This document shows positions 33,619 through 42,958 of a stretch of DNA of 64,000 nt, piece after piece. How positions within the stretch are numbered: the first letter of the stretch is position 1; each line of letters starts with the position of its first letter. Origin of the DNA: an uncultured Tenacibaculum sp. (GTDB taxonomy: Bacteria > Bacteroidota > Bacteroidia > Flavobacteriales > Flavobacteriaceae); assembly GCF_947499065.1 (NCBI RefSeq), contig NZ_CANMMT010000001.1, positions 124,001 to 188,000 on the forward strand, given 5' to 3'. Position numbers and translations under genes: made by a program. The notes under the pieces are model-generated. The model saw only the letters and a list, made by a program, of their open reading frames with translations. It did not search any database and was not told the origin of the DNA.

Positions 33619-35946
33619 ATGAAAAAAATACTGTTCCTTCTTTTATTAATAAGTACTATTGGTACTTCTGCTCAAATAAACCTTACCGGTAAGGTGGTTG
33701 AAAAAAACACGCAGCACCCCTTGGAATTTGCCACTGTAATTTTAACCAATCCTAAAAACAATAATGTTATTGCTGGCGAATCAACTAATAGCAAAGGAGA
33801 GTTTTCTATCAAAGCTAAAAAAGGAATCTACAATGTTAAAATTGAATTTATTGGCTTTAAAAGTCATACTATAAATAATTATTCACTTACTAAGAATCAA
33901 TCAATTCAAACTATATTTTTACAAGAAGATTCTGAAGCGTTAGACGAGGTTGAAGTAGTTGCTGAAAAATCTACAACCGAATACAAATTAGACAAACGTG
34001 TTTTTAATGTTGGAAAAGATTTAATATCAAAAGGAGGCTCTGTAAACGATATTTTAAACAATGTTCCTTCTGTTAATGTTGATATTGAAGGAGCCGTAAG
34101 TTTACGTGGTAATTCTAATGTTCGTATTTTAATTAATGGTAGACCATCTGTTTTAACAGCTAATAACGGATTAGAATCTATTCCTTCTGAAAACATTGAA
34201 AAAGTAGAAGTAATTACCAACCCATCTGCTAAATATGATGCTGAAGGAACAGCAGGAATTATCAATATTATTTTGAAAAAGAATAAAAAGGGACGCTTTG
34301 GAAGCTCACTTCAACTAACCACTGGTATACCAGATAATCATAGTATTAATTACAATGTTAATTATAAAAAGGAAAAGTTTAATTTGTTTTCTAATATCGG
34401 GTATCGTTATTTATCATTCGATGGAAACGGTTACTTAAACAGAACCAACTTTACGAATAATGTACCTGTATCTTTTTCTAACAGAACTACTAATAGCACT
34501 AGAAGTCGTAGAACATTCAATCTTTATTTTGGAAGTGATTATTACATTAACGATAAAAACACTCTAACCTTAAGTTATTATTACCGAAATAACACAAGCA
34601 AAAATAATGTTGATTATACCTTTAACTTTTTAAACGCTCAAAAACAAGTTGACAATATTCTTACTTCAAACGAATCGTATAGAGAACCTCAAAAAGCAAA
34701 TCAAATTGAACTTAACTATGTAAAAACCTTTGATAAAAAAGGACAAAAACTTACAGTTAATTTCCAATATGACTTTTGGAATGATGATGAAAACGAATCG
34801 GTAGAAGAGCAACAACAATTTCCAACTACCTCAGCAATCAACTTATTAAGAAGTAGAGATATAGAAAGTAGTAAAGACTTCTTATTTCAATCTGATTTTA
34901 AATTACCAATTACAAAAAAATCACATATTGAAATGGGGATAAAAGGTGAAATAAGAAACATTGATAGCGATTATAAAGTTTGGGATAACAATGTAGTGGT
35001 AGATACTTTAAATAATTTATTAAAATATAACGAACGTATCTACGGTGCTTATATTCAATATGGAAATAGAAAAAACAAATTACAGTATTTACTAGGTTTA
35101 CGTGCCGAACATGCAAACACAGGAAGTACTGATAGAAGAGATGAATTTAGAACTTCTAAAAGTTATACCGATTTATTTCCAACTGCTCATTTAACTTATA
35201 ACTTTAATCAAGCTACCAATGTACAAGTAAGTTACAGTAGAAGAATTAGACGTCCTAGCTTTTGGCACTTAAATCCTTTTGGAGGAATTTCAGACAGAAG
35301 AAACATTCGTGTTGGTAACCCAGATTTAAATCCTATGTACACAAACTCTTTTGAGTTAGGTTTATTAAAACGATGGAAAAAATTCACTTTAAACCCATCT
35401 ATTTATTACCAAAGAACAACTAATGTTTTTGAAACTTTAATAACCCCTAATCCATTTGGAGCTTTAGTATCAAAACCAATTAACTCAGGTACAGAAAAAA
35501 GGTTTGGTGCTGAATTAGCTATTCGATATTCTCCTTTTAAATGGTGGCGATTATCAAGTGAATTTAATTACTTTTCTTTTGACCAAAGAGGTTTATATAC
35601 TGTAGATGATAGCACATGGTCTACACGTTTAAATTCAAGAATGAAGTTTTCTAAACTAACTATTCAATCTAGTTTTAATTATCGTGGAGAAAGACAAAGT
35701 GGGCAAATATTTACTGAAGCTCAATACAGAGCAAACATTGGAATTAGTAAAGACTTTTGGGAAGACAAAGCTACCGTAACTTTAAATATGAATAATATTT
35801 TAGACTCTAGAGTAAGTAGACAATTAATTACTGGTGAAAATTATACTACCAATAACTATAGTAGACCTATTGGTAGATTTACATCAATCACTTTTACATA
35901 TCGATTTAACAGAACTAAAAAAGATAGGGATCGTTTACCTGACTAA
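33619..35946 (+). CDS. TonB-dependent receptor (OMP_b-brl_3 type)
   Basis: A 775-residue outer-membrane receptor: signal peptide MKKILFLLLLISTIGTSAQ, carboxypeptidase-regulatory-like domain (about 20-105), plug (about 110-220, with VRILINGRPSVLT and NPSAKYDAEGTAGIINIILKK) and a C-terminal barrel. It is a paralogue of the receptor at 11648: the plug and the barrel motif VSYSRRIRRPSFWHLNPF are shared in kind. No SusD partner. A LytS/LytTR pair is divergently encoded and probably regulates it. Ligand unknown. Confidence 0.9.
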   Translation: MKKILFLLLLISTIGTSAQINLTGKVVEKNTQHPLEFATVILTNPKNNNVIAGESTNSKGEFSIKAKKGIYNVKIEFIGFKSHTINNYSLTKNQSIQTIFLQEDSEALDEVEVVAEKSTTEYKLDKRVFNVGKDLISKGGSVNDILNNVPSVNVDIEGAVSLRGNSNVRILINGRPSVLTANNGLESIPSENIEKVEVITNPSAKYDAEGTAGIINIILKKNKKGRFGSSLQLTTGIPDNHSINYNVNYKKEKFNLFSNIGYRYLSFDGNGYLNRTNFTNNVPVSFSNRTTNSTRSRRTFNLYFGSDYYINDKNTLTLSYYYRNNTSKNNVDYTFNFLNAQKQVDNILTSNESYREPQKANQIELNYVKTFDKKGQKLTVNFQYDFWNDDENESVEEQQQFPTTSAINLLRSRDIESSKDFLFQSDFKLPITKKSHIEMGIKGEIRNIDSDYKVWDNNVVVDTLNNLLKYNERIYGAYIQYGNRKNKLQYLLGLRAEHANTGSTDRRDEFRTSKSYTDLFPTAHLTYNFNQATNVQVSYSRRIRRPSFWHLNPFGGISDRRNIRVGNPDLNPMYTNSFELGLLKRWKKFTLNPSIYYQRTTNVFETLITPNPFGALVSKPINSGTEKRFGAELAIRYSPFKWWRLSSEFNYFSFDQRGLYTVDDSTWSTRLNSRMKFSKLTIQSSFNYRGERQSGQIFTEAQYRANIGISKDFWEDKATVTLNMNNILDSRVSRQLITGENYTTNNYSRPIGRFTSITFTYRFNRTKKDRDRLPD

Positions 35947-35973
35947 AAACAATTAAACCAAAACTTTAAAAGC

Positions 35974-36013
35974 AAGAAGAGCTAAAAGTAAAATACTTTT
36001 AGCTCTTCTTTAT
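35974..36013. terminator. Bidirectional terminator between TonB receptor and RND operon
   Basis: A 17-bp perfect stem (AAGAAGAGCTAAAAGTA with its complement at 35994-36010) around a 3-nt loop. It serves the convergent receptor gene and efflux operon. Confidence 0.9.
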
Positions 36014-36029
36014 TGTTAATAAAAATTAA

Positions 36030-39000
36030 TTATAAACTACGTAACCACATTTTAAACTTAGTAATTAAGTAGAATAAAATAGGGACTACAATTAAAGTTA
36101 AGAATGTTGCAATGAATAATCCGTAAATTACTGTCCATGCTAATGGTCCCCAGAAAATTACGTTATCACCTCCCATATAAATATGTGGGTTAAACTCACT
36201 AAATAATGTAAAGAAATTAATATTGAATCCAGTTGCTAATGGAATTAACCCTAAGATTGTTGTAATTGCTGTTAATAATACTGGACGTAAACGAGCTTTA
36301 CCTCCTCTAATTACAGCTTCTCCTAAAGTTTCAACATCTACATAATCGCTTTCAGCAATTCCATGTTCTACTTTCTTTCTATCAATTAATAGCTGTGTAT
36401 AATCTAGTAATACCACTCCATTGTTCACTACAATACCTGCTAATGAGATAATACCCATCATTGTCATCATAATTACGAATGGCTTCGCTGTAATGATTAA
36501 CCCTCCAAATACACCAATTAAACTTAAGAAAATCGCTAACATGATAATTCCAGGTTTAGAAACTGAATTGAATTGGAAAATTAATATTAAGAAAATTAAT
36601 CCTAATCCAGAGAAAAATGCTCCCATTAAGAATGCCATCTGCTTGTTTTGCTCTTCAATTTGTCCTGTGTAATTAATCTTTACTGTAGCTGGTTTTTCGG
36701 TAAATGATTTCATCTCATTCTCAATCTTAGCTACAATCGCTGCTGCATCTGTATATCCTGGTGCTAATGCAGAATACACTGTTACCACACGCTTTACATC
36801 TTTATGTTTAATTGCACTAAATCCAGAAGTATTTGTTTGTTTAGCAATTGCCGATACAGGAATTTCTTTAACCTGACCTGAAGCCATATCTCTAAACGTT
36901 ATTTTCTGATTAAAAATAGCACTCTTATTATATCTAATATCTTTGTTAAAACGTACATAGATATCATAATCTTCTCCATCTTCTTTATAAATACCTGCTT
37001 TAGAACCGAAAATTGCATTACGTAACTGACCTCCAACTTGAGATGCACTCACCCCTAATTCACCGGCTTTTTTACGATCTACATTTACTAACATTGATGG
37101 TTTAGACTTGTTTACATCAATCTTTAACTCATCAATACCTGCAATACTTTTCGAATTGATAAAATCACGCATTTTTTCAGCAGTATTAATCAATTCTGAA
37201 TAATCTTTTCCTTCTAACTCAATATTAATAGGATATCCAGCTGGTGGTCCTACCGCTTCTTTCTCTACTGAAATTGCTAAACCTGGATAAATTCCTTTTA
37301 ATGCCTCTGTTACTTTCTTTTGTAATTCTTTACTATCTGCCCCTTCACGGTATTTATACTCTCGCATTGAAGCAGTAATTTTTCCTCTATGTGGCATTTC
37401 TGCTGTAGAACCTCCATCTGTTTGTGGATTTCCAGATCCTGCTCCTACTTGTGACACAGCACTTTCTACTAAGAAATTATGGTCTCCATGCATATATTCT
37501 GGTGAATTCAACACATTGTATACACGCTCTTCCAAATCTTTCATAATCAGATTTGTTTTCTCAATATCTGTTCCTTGAGGATACTCTATATAAACAATAA
37601 TCTGGTTAGGTGTATTGTCTGGGAAGAATTCTACTTTTGTTCTTTGACTTGCTACAGACGCACCAAAACCACCAAAAGCAAAGAATAATAAAAGAACAGT
37701 TGCTATAGTTATTACATAAGGTCTCCATCCTTTTAATGCAGCTCTTAACACTCTTTCATAAAAACGCTCCCATCTTGGTAACACGTTATTTTGAAAAGCA
37801 TTTGCCCAAGGTCTTAATGCAATTCTATATACCCATAACATAATAGCTGTAAATACCATAATTGTACCTAAAGCTCTGTAAGCTCCTCCAAAAATAACAA
37901 TTAACAATCCTATTATTGCCATGATAGATGATAAGGTAATAATTCTCTTTAATGGCATATTCTTATCTTCTACACTCATAAATTGAGATACCATTACTGA
38001 GTTAAAGAAAATTGCAACGAATAAAGACGAACCTAATACTACCGATAATGTTACTGGGAAATAAATCATAAACTGCCCCATAACTCCTGGCCACATTCCT
38101 AATGGAATAAACGCTGCTACTGTAGTTGCTGTTGAAATGATAATAGGAAAAGCAATTTCTCCAATACCCTTTTTAGCCGCTTCAATTCTTGGCATTCCTT
38201 CATCCATTAAACGATATACGTTTTCTACAACTACAATACCGTTATCTACTAACATTCCAAGCCCCATAATTAATCCGAAAAGAATCATGGTGTTCATCGT
38301 ATAACCTAACCAACTTAAGATCATTAACGACATGAACATCGACATTGGAATTGCAAATCCTACGAATAATGCATTTTTAAACCCAAGGAAAAACATTAGT
38401 ACTAATACTACTAAGATTACCCCGAAAATAATATTGTTTACTAAATCATCTACTTGTCCTATGGTTTTTGATGACTGATCATTTGCAATGGTAACTTTTA
38501 AGTTGCTTGGAAATACATTTTCTCTAGCCTCTTTTACTATCTTCTGAATTTTTTCAGCTGCTTCTACCATGTTTTTACCAGAACGCTTCTTTACATCTAG
38601 CATTACTACAGCTTCCCCAAACTCACGTGCATAGGTAGTTTTATCTTTATCTTTAAAAGATACTTTTGCGATATCTTTTAAATAAATAGAGTTTCCTTTT
38701 TCAGATTTTACTACAAAGTTTTGTAATTCTTGCGGATCTTCTATTTCTCCTAAAATTCGGATAGTACGACGTTGACCACTTGCAATTAAGTTACCAGCTG
38801 ACATTGTTAAATTCCCTCCATTTACCGAGTTGATAATATCTTGGAAACTTACCTGAGCAGCCATCATTTTATAAATATCTACTGCTATTTCTACCTCTTT
38901 CTCCTCTGCACCACGGATATCTACTTTTTTAATCTCACCTAAATCCTCTATTTCATCTTCTAAATACTCACCAAATTCTTTTAATTTATCTACTGGATAA

Positions 39001-39491
39001 TCACCAGAAATATTAATATTTAAAATTGGCATTTCTTCAGACATACTCAACTCAAACACATTAGGCTCTACTTTAGCCCCGTTAAAAGTTGGCCAGTCTT
39101 CACCAGAAGTTTCTTGATCAATCTCATCTTTTACCTTTTGTTTAGCTTGATCTACTGTAATATTTTCATCAAACTCAACAACTACCATCGAATAATCTTC
39201 TTGCGAAGTTGATGTAATTTCTACTACATTACTTACCGTTTTTAATTTATCTTCTAACGGATCGGTAATTAGTTTTTCTATATCTTCTGCTGTATTTCCT
39301 GGATATAATGAACTAATATAAATTTTAGTTTCTCTAATTTCCGGAAAGTTCTCTCTTGGCATACTTAAAAAGGCAGAAATACCCATAATAAGTATCATCA
39401 CCATCATTACATAAATGGTTGTCTTATTATTAATTGCCCAAGAGGATAAACCGAATTCTTTATCGACTTGTTTTTTTTGTTTCTCAGTCAT
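36030..39491 (-). CDS. RND efflux pump, inner-membrane permease subunit
   Basis: A 1153-residue AcrB/CusA-type proton-driven permease. It has the duplicated 6+6 TM plan: TM1 near 20-40, TM2-6 about 350-500, a mid-protein TM pair at about 525-555, TM7 near 600, TM8-12 about 945-1150. The TM4 motif is GLGMLVDNGIVVVEN. It has one Asp followed by Asn where AcrB has an Asp pair, so proton coupling may be modified. It also shows FPIIISTATTVAAFIPLG. It is the last gene of the operon TolC - adaptor - permease, 23 nt after the adaptor gene. The substrate class cannot be read from the sequence. Confidence 0.93.
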   Translation of the reverse strand: MTEKQKKQVDKEFGLSSWAINNKTTIYVMMVMILIMGISAFLSMPRENFPEIRETKIYISSLYPGNTAEDIEKLITDPLEDKLKTVSNVVEITSTSQEDYSMVVVEFDENITVDQAKQKVKDEIDQETSGEDWPTFNGAKVEPNVFELSMSEEMPILNINISGDYPVDKLKEFGEYLEDEIEDLGEIKKVDIRGAEEKEVEIAVDIYKMMAAQVSFQDIINSVNGGNLTMSAGNLIASGQRRTIRILGEIEDPQELQNFVVKSEKGNSIYLKDIAKVSFKDKDKTTYAREFGEAVVMLDVKKRSGKNMVEAAEKIQKIVKEARENVFPSNLKVTIANDQSSKTIGQVDDLVNNIIFGVILVVLVLMFFLGFKNALFVGFAIPMSMFMSLMILSWLGYTMNTMILFGLIMGLGMLVDNGIVVVENVYRLMDEGMPRIEAAKKGIGEIAFPIIISTATTVAAFIPLGMWPGVMGQFMIYFPVTLSVVLGSSLFVAIFFNSVMVSQFMSVEDKNMPLKRIITLSSIMAIIGLLIVIFGGAYRALGTIMVFTAIMLWVYRIALRPWANAFQNNVLPRWERFYERVLRAALKGWRPYVITIATVLLLFFAFGGFGASVASQRTKVEFFPDNTPNQIIVYIEYPQGTDIEKTNLIMKDLEERVYNVLNSPEYMHGDHNFLVESAVSQVGAGSGNPQTDGGSTAEMPHRGKITASMREYKYREGADSKELQKKVTEALKGIYPGLAISVEKEAVGPPAGYPINIELEGKDYSELINTAEKMRDFINSKSIAGIDELKIDVNKSKPSMLVNVDRKKAGELGVSASQVGGQLRNAIFGSKAGIYKEDGEDYDIYVRFNKDIRYNKSAIFNQKITFRDMASGQVKEIPVSAIAKQTNTSGFSAIKHKDVKRVVTVYSALAPGYTDAAAIVAKIENEMKSFTEKPATVKINYTGQIEEQNKQMAFLMGAFFSGLGLIFLILIFQFNSVSKPGIIMLAIFLSLIGVFGGLIITAKPFVIMMTMMGIISLAGIVVNNGVVLLDYTQLLIDRKKVEHGIAESDYVDVETLGEAVIRGGKARLRPVLLTAITTILGLIPLATGFNINFFTLFSEFNPHIYMGGDNVIFWGPLAWTVIYGLFIATFLTLIVVPILFYLITKFKMWLRSL

Positions 39492-39514
39492 GTTAACTTG
39501 TAATCTTTAGTTGA

Positions 39515-40696
39515 TTATTTTGCTTTAGTAGCAGCTAAGATTTTTACTTCTTGCCCATCTTTTACACTACGAGCACCTTCTTCTACAATTTGAGCTCCGT
39601 TTTCTACTCCTGTTAAAACTTCAATTACATCTCCTTGAGTTTTTCCAGTAGTAATAATTGCTTGTTTAGCAGTTCCTTTTTGATCTTTTATTCCTTTAAC
39701 TACATAGATATACTGCTCTCCTTTTGCATTTTCTGAAATAATACTTTGTGGTATTAAAATAGCTTTTGGATTTGTATAATCGTTGATTTTTAACTTCGCA
39801 GTTAAGTTTGGCTTGATGCTTCTATCTTTATTTGGAACTCCAATTTCCACTTTAAAAGTTCTGTTTGCTGGATTGATAAAGTTTCCTGCTTGACGAATTT
39901 TAGAGTGTAATGATTTTCCTAAAATTGGGAATTCAACCTCAACGCTTTTTCCTTTTTTGATTGAAGTAATATAGCTTTCAGGAACATCAGTTTCAATATA
40001 CATATCACCTAAGTTCACGATTCTAAATACTTCAGACCCCATTCCTGGTGCTACTACTGTTCCTTGCTCTTTAATTACATCGTCAATAACTCCTGTAAAT
40101 GGTGCTTTGATTACAGATTTTCCTAATTGTCTTTTTAACTGATCAACAGCATTCTTTTGTGCTTCATATGAAGTTTTTGCTTGTAAATACTGAATTTCAG
40201 AACCAATCTTTTGTTCCCATAATCTTTTTTGACGCTCGTAAGTTGTCTTAGCTAAAGCAGCTTGCGCTTCTACTTGTGCTACTTGATTTCCTAAACCTCC
40301 ATCATCTATTTTAGCTAAAGCTTGTCCTTTAACTACTCTTTGACCTTCTTTTACATAAATGCTTACTAATTGTCCTGCCATTTCTGGATACACTAAAACA
40401 TTTTGCTTTGTTTGAACATCTCCCTGTAATTCTAAGTAGTGAACAAAATCTTCTGTTTTAGCAGAAAACACTGTAATTAAAGGTATTTTTTTGTTCGTAT
40501 CTAATTCAGAAATTTTATCGTTTAACTGCTTTATCTCAGCAGCTAACTCTTGTTGCTTTGTATCTAACTCAGCCTTTTTTGTTCTTATTTGAGCTAAATC
40601 ATTGGTAGCAATTACATCTTGAATAGACTGCCCTTTATTTCCTCCACAAGAAGTTAAAAGTGCGGTTAGTAATACTATTGAATATATTTTTCTCAT
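39515..40696 (-). CDS. RND efflux periplasmic adaptor (membrane fusion protein)
   Basis: A 393-residue adaptor and lipoprotein: signal peptide ending LTSC, a coiled coil near residues 30-70, a biotinyl-lipoyl hairpin (VYPEMAGQLVSIYVKEGQRVVKGQALAKID), a helical hairpin (about 140-190), a second lipoyl half (KAPFTGVIDDVIKEQGTVV), and a beta-barrel domain. It links the permease to the TolC channel. It lies between their genes with 13 and 23 nt gaps. Confidence 0.93.
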   Translation of the reverse strand: MRKIYSIVLLTALLTSCGGNKGQSIQDVIATNDLAQIRTKKAELDTKQQELAAEIKQLNDKISELDTNKKIPLITVFSAKTEDFVHYLELQGDVQTKQNVLVYPEMAGQLVSIYVKEGQRVVKGQALAKIDDGGLGNQVAQVEAQAALAKTTYERQKRLWEQKIGSEIQYLQAKTSYEAQKNAVDQLKRQLGKSVIKAPFTGVIDDVIKEQGTVVAPGMGSEVFRIVNLGDMYIETDVPESYITSIKKGKSVEVEFPILGKSLHSKIRQAGNFINPANRTFKVEIGVPNKDRSIKPNLTAKLKINDYTNPKAILIPQSIISENAKGEQYIYVVKGIKDQKGTAKQAIITTGKTQGDVIEVLTGVENGAQIVEEGARSVKDGQEVKILAATKAK

Positions 40697-40709
40697 TATA
40701 GTTGACTTT

Positions 40710-42053
40710 TTATTTTATTGGTGTGTTTAATGCGTTATCTAATTTAGCTTTGTTGCTAATAATATTTAATATTGATTGTAAGTAGTTGTTTTGTTGAGAG
40801 TACAACTGATTACGTGCCGATAATAAATCGATACTTGTTGTAACCCCTTCATCAAACTTTATTTTTTGCTTACGCTCAATACGTGATGCTAATTCTAAGT
40901 TCTTCTTAGCAGTTTCATAGTTTTCTATGCTTAATTCATAGTTACTTTGAGCTTGCTCTGCTTGTAAGTTTAATCGTTGCTTAGTTTCTGCTAAACGAAT
41001 GTCGGCGCTTTCTAATGCTATTTTTGCTTGCTTTACTTTTGCTCTTCTTCCAAAAGAACTAAAAATCGGCACATTTAAAGTTACCCCTAATAATGAGCTT
41101 CCAAACCACCTTTGATCTCCATCAACAAACGTAAATGAATTAGAATTCGCTGTAGTTCCGTAATTTATAAATGCAGATAACGTAGGTAAATACTTGCTTT
41201 TTTCTAATTTCATTAGTAGACGTTTACTCTCTCTATCATTTTCAGCCATTCTAAAATCGATATGATTATCAAGATCAAACTTTTGTGATAGTAAATTCAA
41301 ATCTGAATTATTCACTACTAAATCGTCTAAACTATCTGTTAATTTCAATTTCGTATTGATAGGATTCCCTAACGATAAGTTTAACATCTGATAAGCAATT
41401 TCTCTATTTCTATCAGCATTACGTTGTTGACTAATAATGTTTCCTTGTGTAATTTTAAATTGCTCTACAGTTTCCTCCTCTGTTAATCCTTCTTTAAACC
41501 CTTCAACTGCTCCTTTTAATTGACGGTCTACTGTTTTTTTATTTTCTTTTAAAATTTCAATACGCTCTTCAGCAACTAACACATTTCCATAAGCATTAAT
41601 AACTGCTTCTCTGGTAGCTAATTCTGTTTTCTCCTTTGCTTGTTCAGAAATTTTTAAATAAGTTTTTGCTGATTGTAATCCTACTAAATAAGAACCATCA
41701 AACAACAATTGATTTAAAGTAACTGAAGCGTCCATTGTTTGTTGAGTACCGAAAGTAACAGGTACAAAAGTTCCTGGAGTTCCTCCTGCTATTTCTCCAG
41801 GCAATATTGAAACTTGTTGTTTCAACCAATTTTTATAATCTACCTTACCACTTATTTGAGGCAGTCCAATGGTAGTAGTTTCCCATTTTCGGTTTTTAGC
41901 TGCCTCAATATCGTTCAAAGCAACTTTGTTATTATAACTATTCTTTATTGCAAACTGTATGGCTTCTCTCATAGATAAACTCATTTCTTTTTCTTGAGCG
42001 TTCAAACTCATTGCAAAAAAGAATATGCAAACTGCATAAATTATTCTTCTCAT
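40710..42053 (-). CDS. TolC-family outer-membrane efflux channel
   Basis: A 447-residue outer-membrane factor: signal peptide MRRIIYAVCIFFFAMSLNAQ, then two TolC repeats of long helices and short strands (for example KVDYKNWLKQQVSILPG and VTLNVPIFSSFGRRAKVKQAKIALESA). First gene of the three-gene efflux operon. The TetR-type regulator at 42227 lies just upstream on the same strand and probably controls it. A dyad (AAATACTTT/AAAGTATTT, 42105-42137) precedes it. Confidence 0.92.
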   Translation of the reverse strand: MRRIIYAVCIFFFAMSLNAQEKEMSLSMREAIQFAIKNSYNNKVALNDIEAAKNRKWETTTIGLPQISGKVDYKNWLKQQVSILPGEIAGGTPGTFVPVTFGTQQTMDASVTLNQLLFDGSYLVGLQSAKTYLKISEQAKEKTELATREAVINAYGNVLVAEERIEILKENKKTVDRQLKGAVEGFKEGLTEEETVEQFKITQGNIISQQRNADRNREIAYQMLNLSLGNPINTKLKLTDSLDDLVVNNSDLNLLSQKFDLDNHIDFRMAENDRESKRLLMKLEKSKYLPTLSAFINYGTTANSNSFTFVDGDQRWFGSSLLGVTLNVPIFSSFGRRAKVKQAKIALESADIRLAETKQRLNLQAEQAQSNYELSIENYETAKKNLELASRIERKQKIKFDEGVTTSIDLLSARNQLYSQQNNYLQSILNIISNKAKLDNALNTPIK

Positions 42054-42104
42054 GTATTCCTAATAGTTTTGTATTTGGTGTTTAACTTTTAATTCCTCTT
42101 TTAC

Positions 42105-42137
42105 AAATACTTTTAAGTAATCCCCTTTAAAGTATTT
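42105..42137. promoter_or_regulatory. Dyad upstream of the efflux operon
   Basis: AAATACTTT (42105-42113) and its complement AAAGTATTT (42129-42137) are separated by 15 bp, about 50 bp upstream of the TolC gene. It shares the ACTTT core with the stronger dyad upstream of tetR and may be a second operator. The sequence is AT-rich, so chance is possible. Confidence 0.35.
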
Positions 42138-42226
42138 ATTGATAAGTATACTTCTTGTTATTGCCTTCTTTTAGCTATATTCAAAAAGAACACTTAGATT
42201 TATTAATCTTCTTTTATTTAATGTAT

Positions 42227-42832
42227 TTATATGGTGTTATTTTTTAATTCCCTTTCTAAAACTTCCAATCCTTTTTTAGTAGCAATAGCTCGTATATGAT
42301 ATTCTAATACTTCATATTCTATTTTCATTAATTCCTCCATTCTTTCTCCGTAATAATCGCTATCAAAAATTCCGAATATTAATGTGAAATAGAAATTTGT
42401 TACTAATTCCTTTTTTATTTCAGCTCTATATAAACCTTGCTCAATCCCCTTTTCTAGATTATCGCTATTACAATCTCTGAACATACACACTTCTCTTTCT
42501 ATAAGATTTGTATACGATTCTGGATAATATTTTTTTAACTGAAACATTGGTGAGGTCTTCGCATTTTTAAACATTTCTTTAAAAACCTTCTTTACAGCAA
42601 ATTCTTCTTCAATTGCATTATACTTTTGCTCTTTTATTAACATAATAGTATCGTCAATTGCTTTCTGAACTGCTTCTATAGAAGCATCTACCAAATCTGA
42701 TTTGTTTGAAAAATACTTATATAGCGTCTTCTTTGATATTGCTAAATCGCCCGCAATATCATCCATCGTTACACTTTTGAACCCATAGTTCAAAAACATT
42801 TGTCCTGCCTTTTCTAATATTTTATCTCTCAT
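42227..42832 (-). CDS. TetR/AcrR-family transcriptional regulator
   Basis: A 201-residue regulator. The start at ATG 42832 (MRDKILEKAGQMFL) is the usual family start; a longer frame from 42871 would run through the promoter and operator. The N-terminal TetR helix-turn-helix is clear: VTMDDIAGDLAISKKTLYKYFSNKSDL (about residues 24-50). The C-terminal ligand domain is helical, with two Cys (EREVCMFRDCN). It lies upstream of the TolC - adaptor - permease operon on the same strand and is its likely regulator. An inverted repeat overlies its own promoter, so it is probably autoregulated. Confidence 0.92.
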   Translation of the reverse strand: MRDKILEKAGQMFLNYGFKSVTMDDIAGDLAISKKTLYKYFSNKSDLVDASIEAVQKAIDDTIMLIKEQKYNAIEEEFAVKKVFKEMFKNAKTSPMFQLKKYYPESYTNLIEREVCMFRDCNSDNLEKGIEQGLYRAEIKKELVTNFYFTLIFGIFDSDYYGERMEELMKIEYEVLEYHIRAIATKKGLEVLERELKNNTI

Positions 42833-42841
42833 AATTCTGGG

Positions 42842-42871
42842 CAAAGGTACGTCAGGAAACTTTAGAAACAA
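42842..42871 (-). promoter_or_regulatory. tetR promoter: TTG-N19-TACCTTTG (minus strand)
   Basis: On the plus strand CAAAGGTA (42842-42849) and CAA (42869-42871) are 19 bp apart, which is TTG-N19-TACCTTTG on the minus strand. The box ends 9 nt before the regulator ATG. The operator dyad overlaps it. Confidence 0.7.
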
Positions 42872-42885
42872 AAAAAGTTTCCTGA
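42852..42885. promoter_or_regulatory. Probable TetR-family operator: 12-bp inverted repeat
   Basis: TCAGGAAACTTT (42852-42863) is repeated as its exact complement AAAGTTTCCTGA (42874-42885) with a 10-bp spacer. It covers the spacer and -33 element of the tetR promoter and would block transcription when bound. The polyprenyl synthase gene starts 73 bp away on the other side and could also be affected. Confidence 0.75.
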
Positions 42886-42958
42886 GTTTTAAAGATTTTT
42901 TAACATTCTCTTAAGTATAGAATTTAAGTTTACCTTATTTTTACAAAAATTTTTAGAT

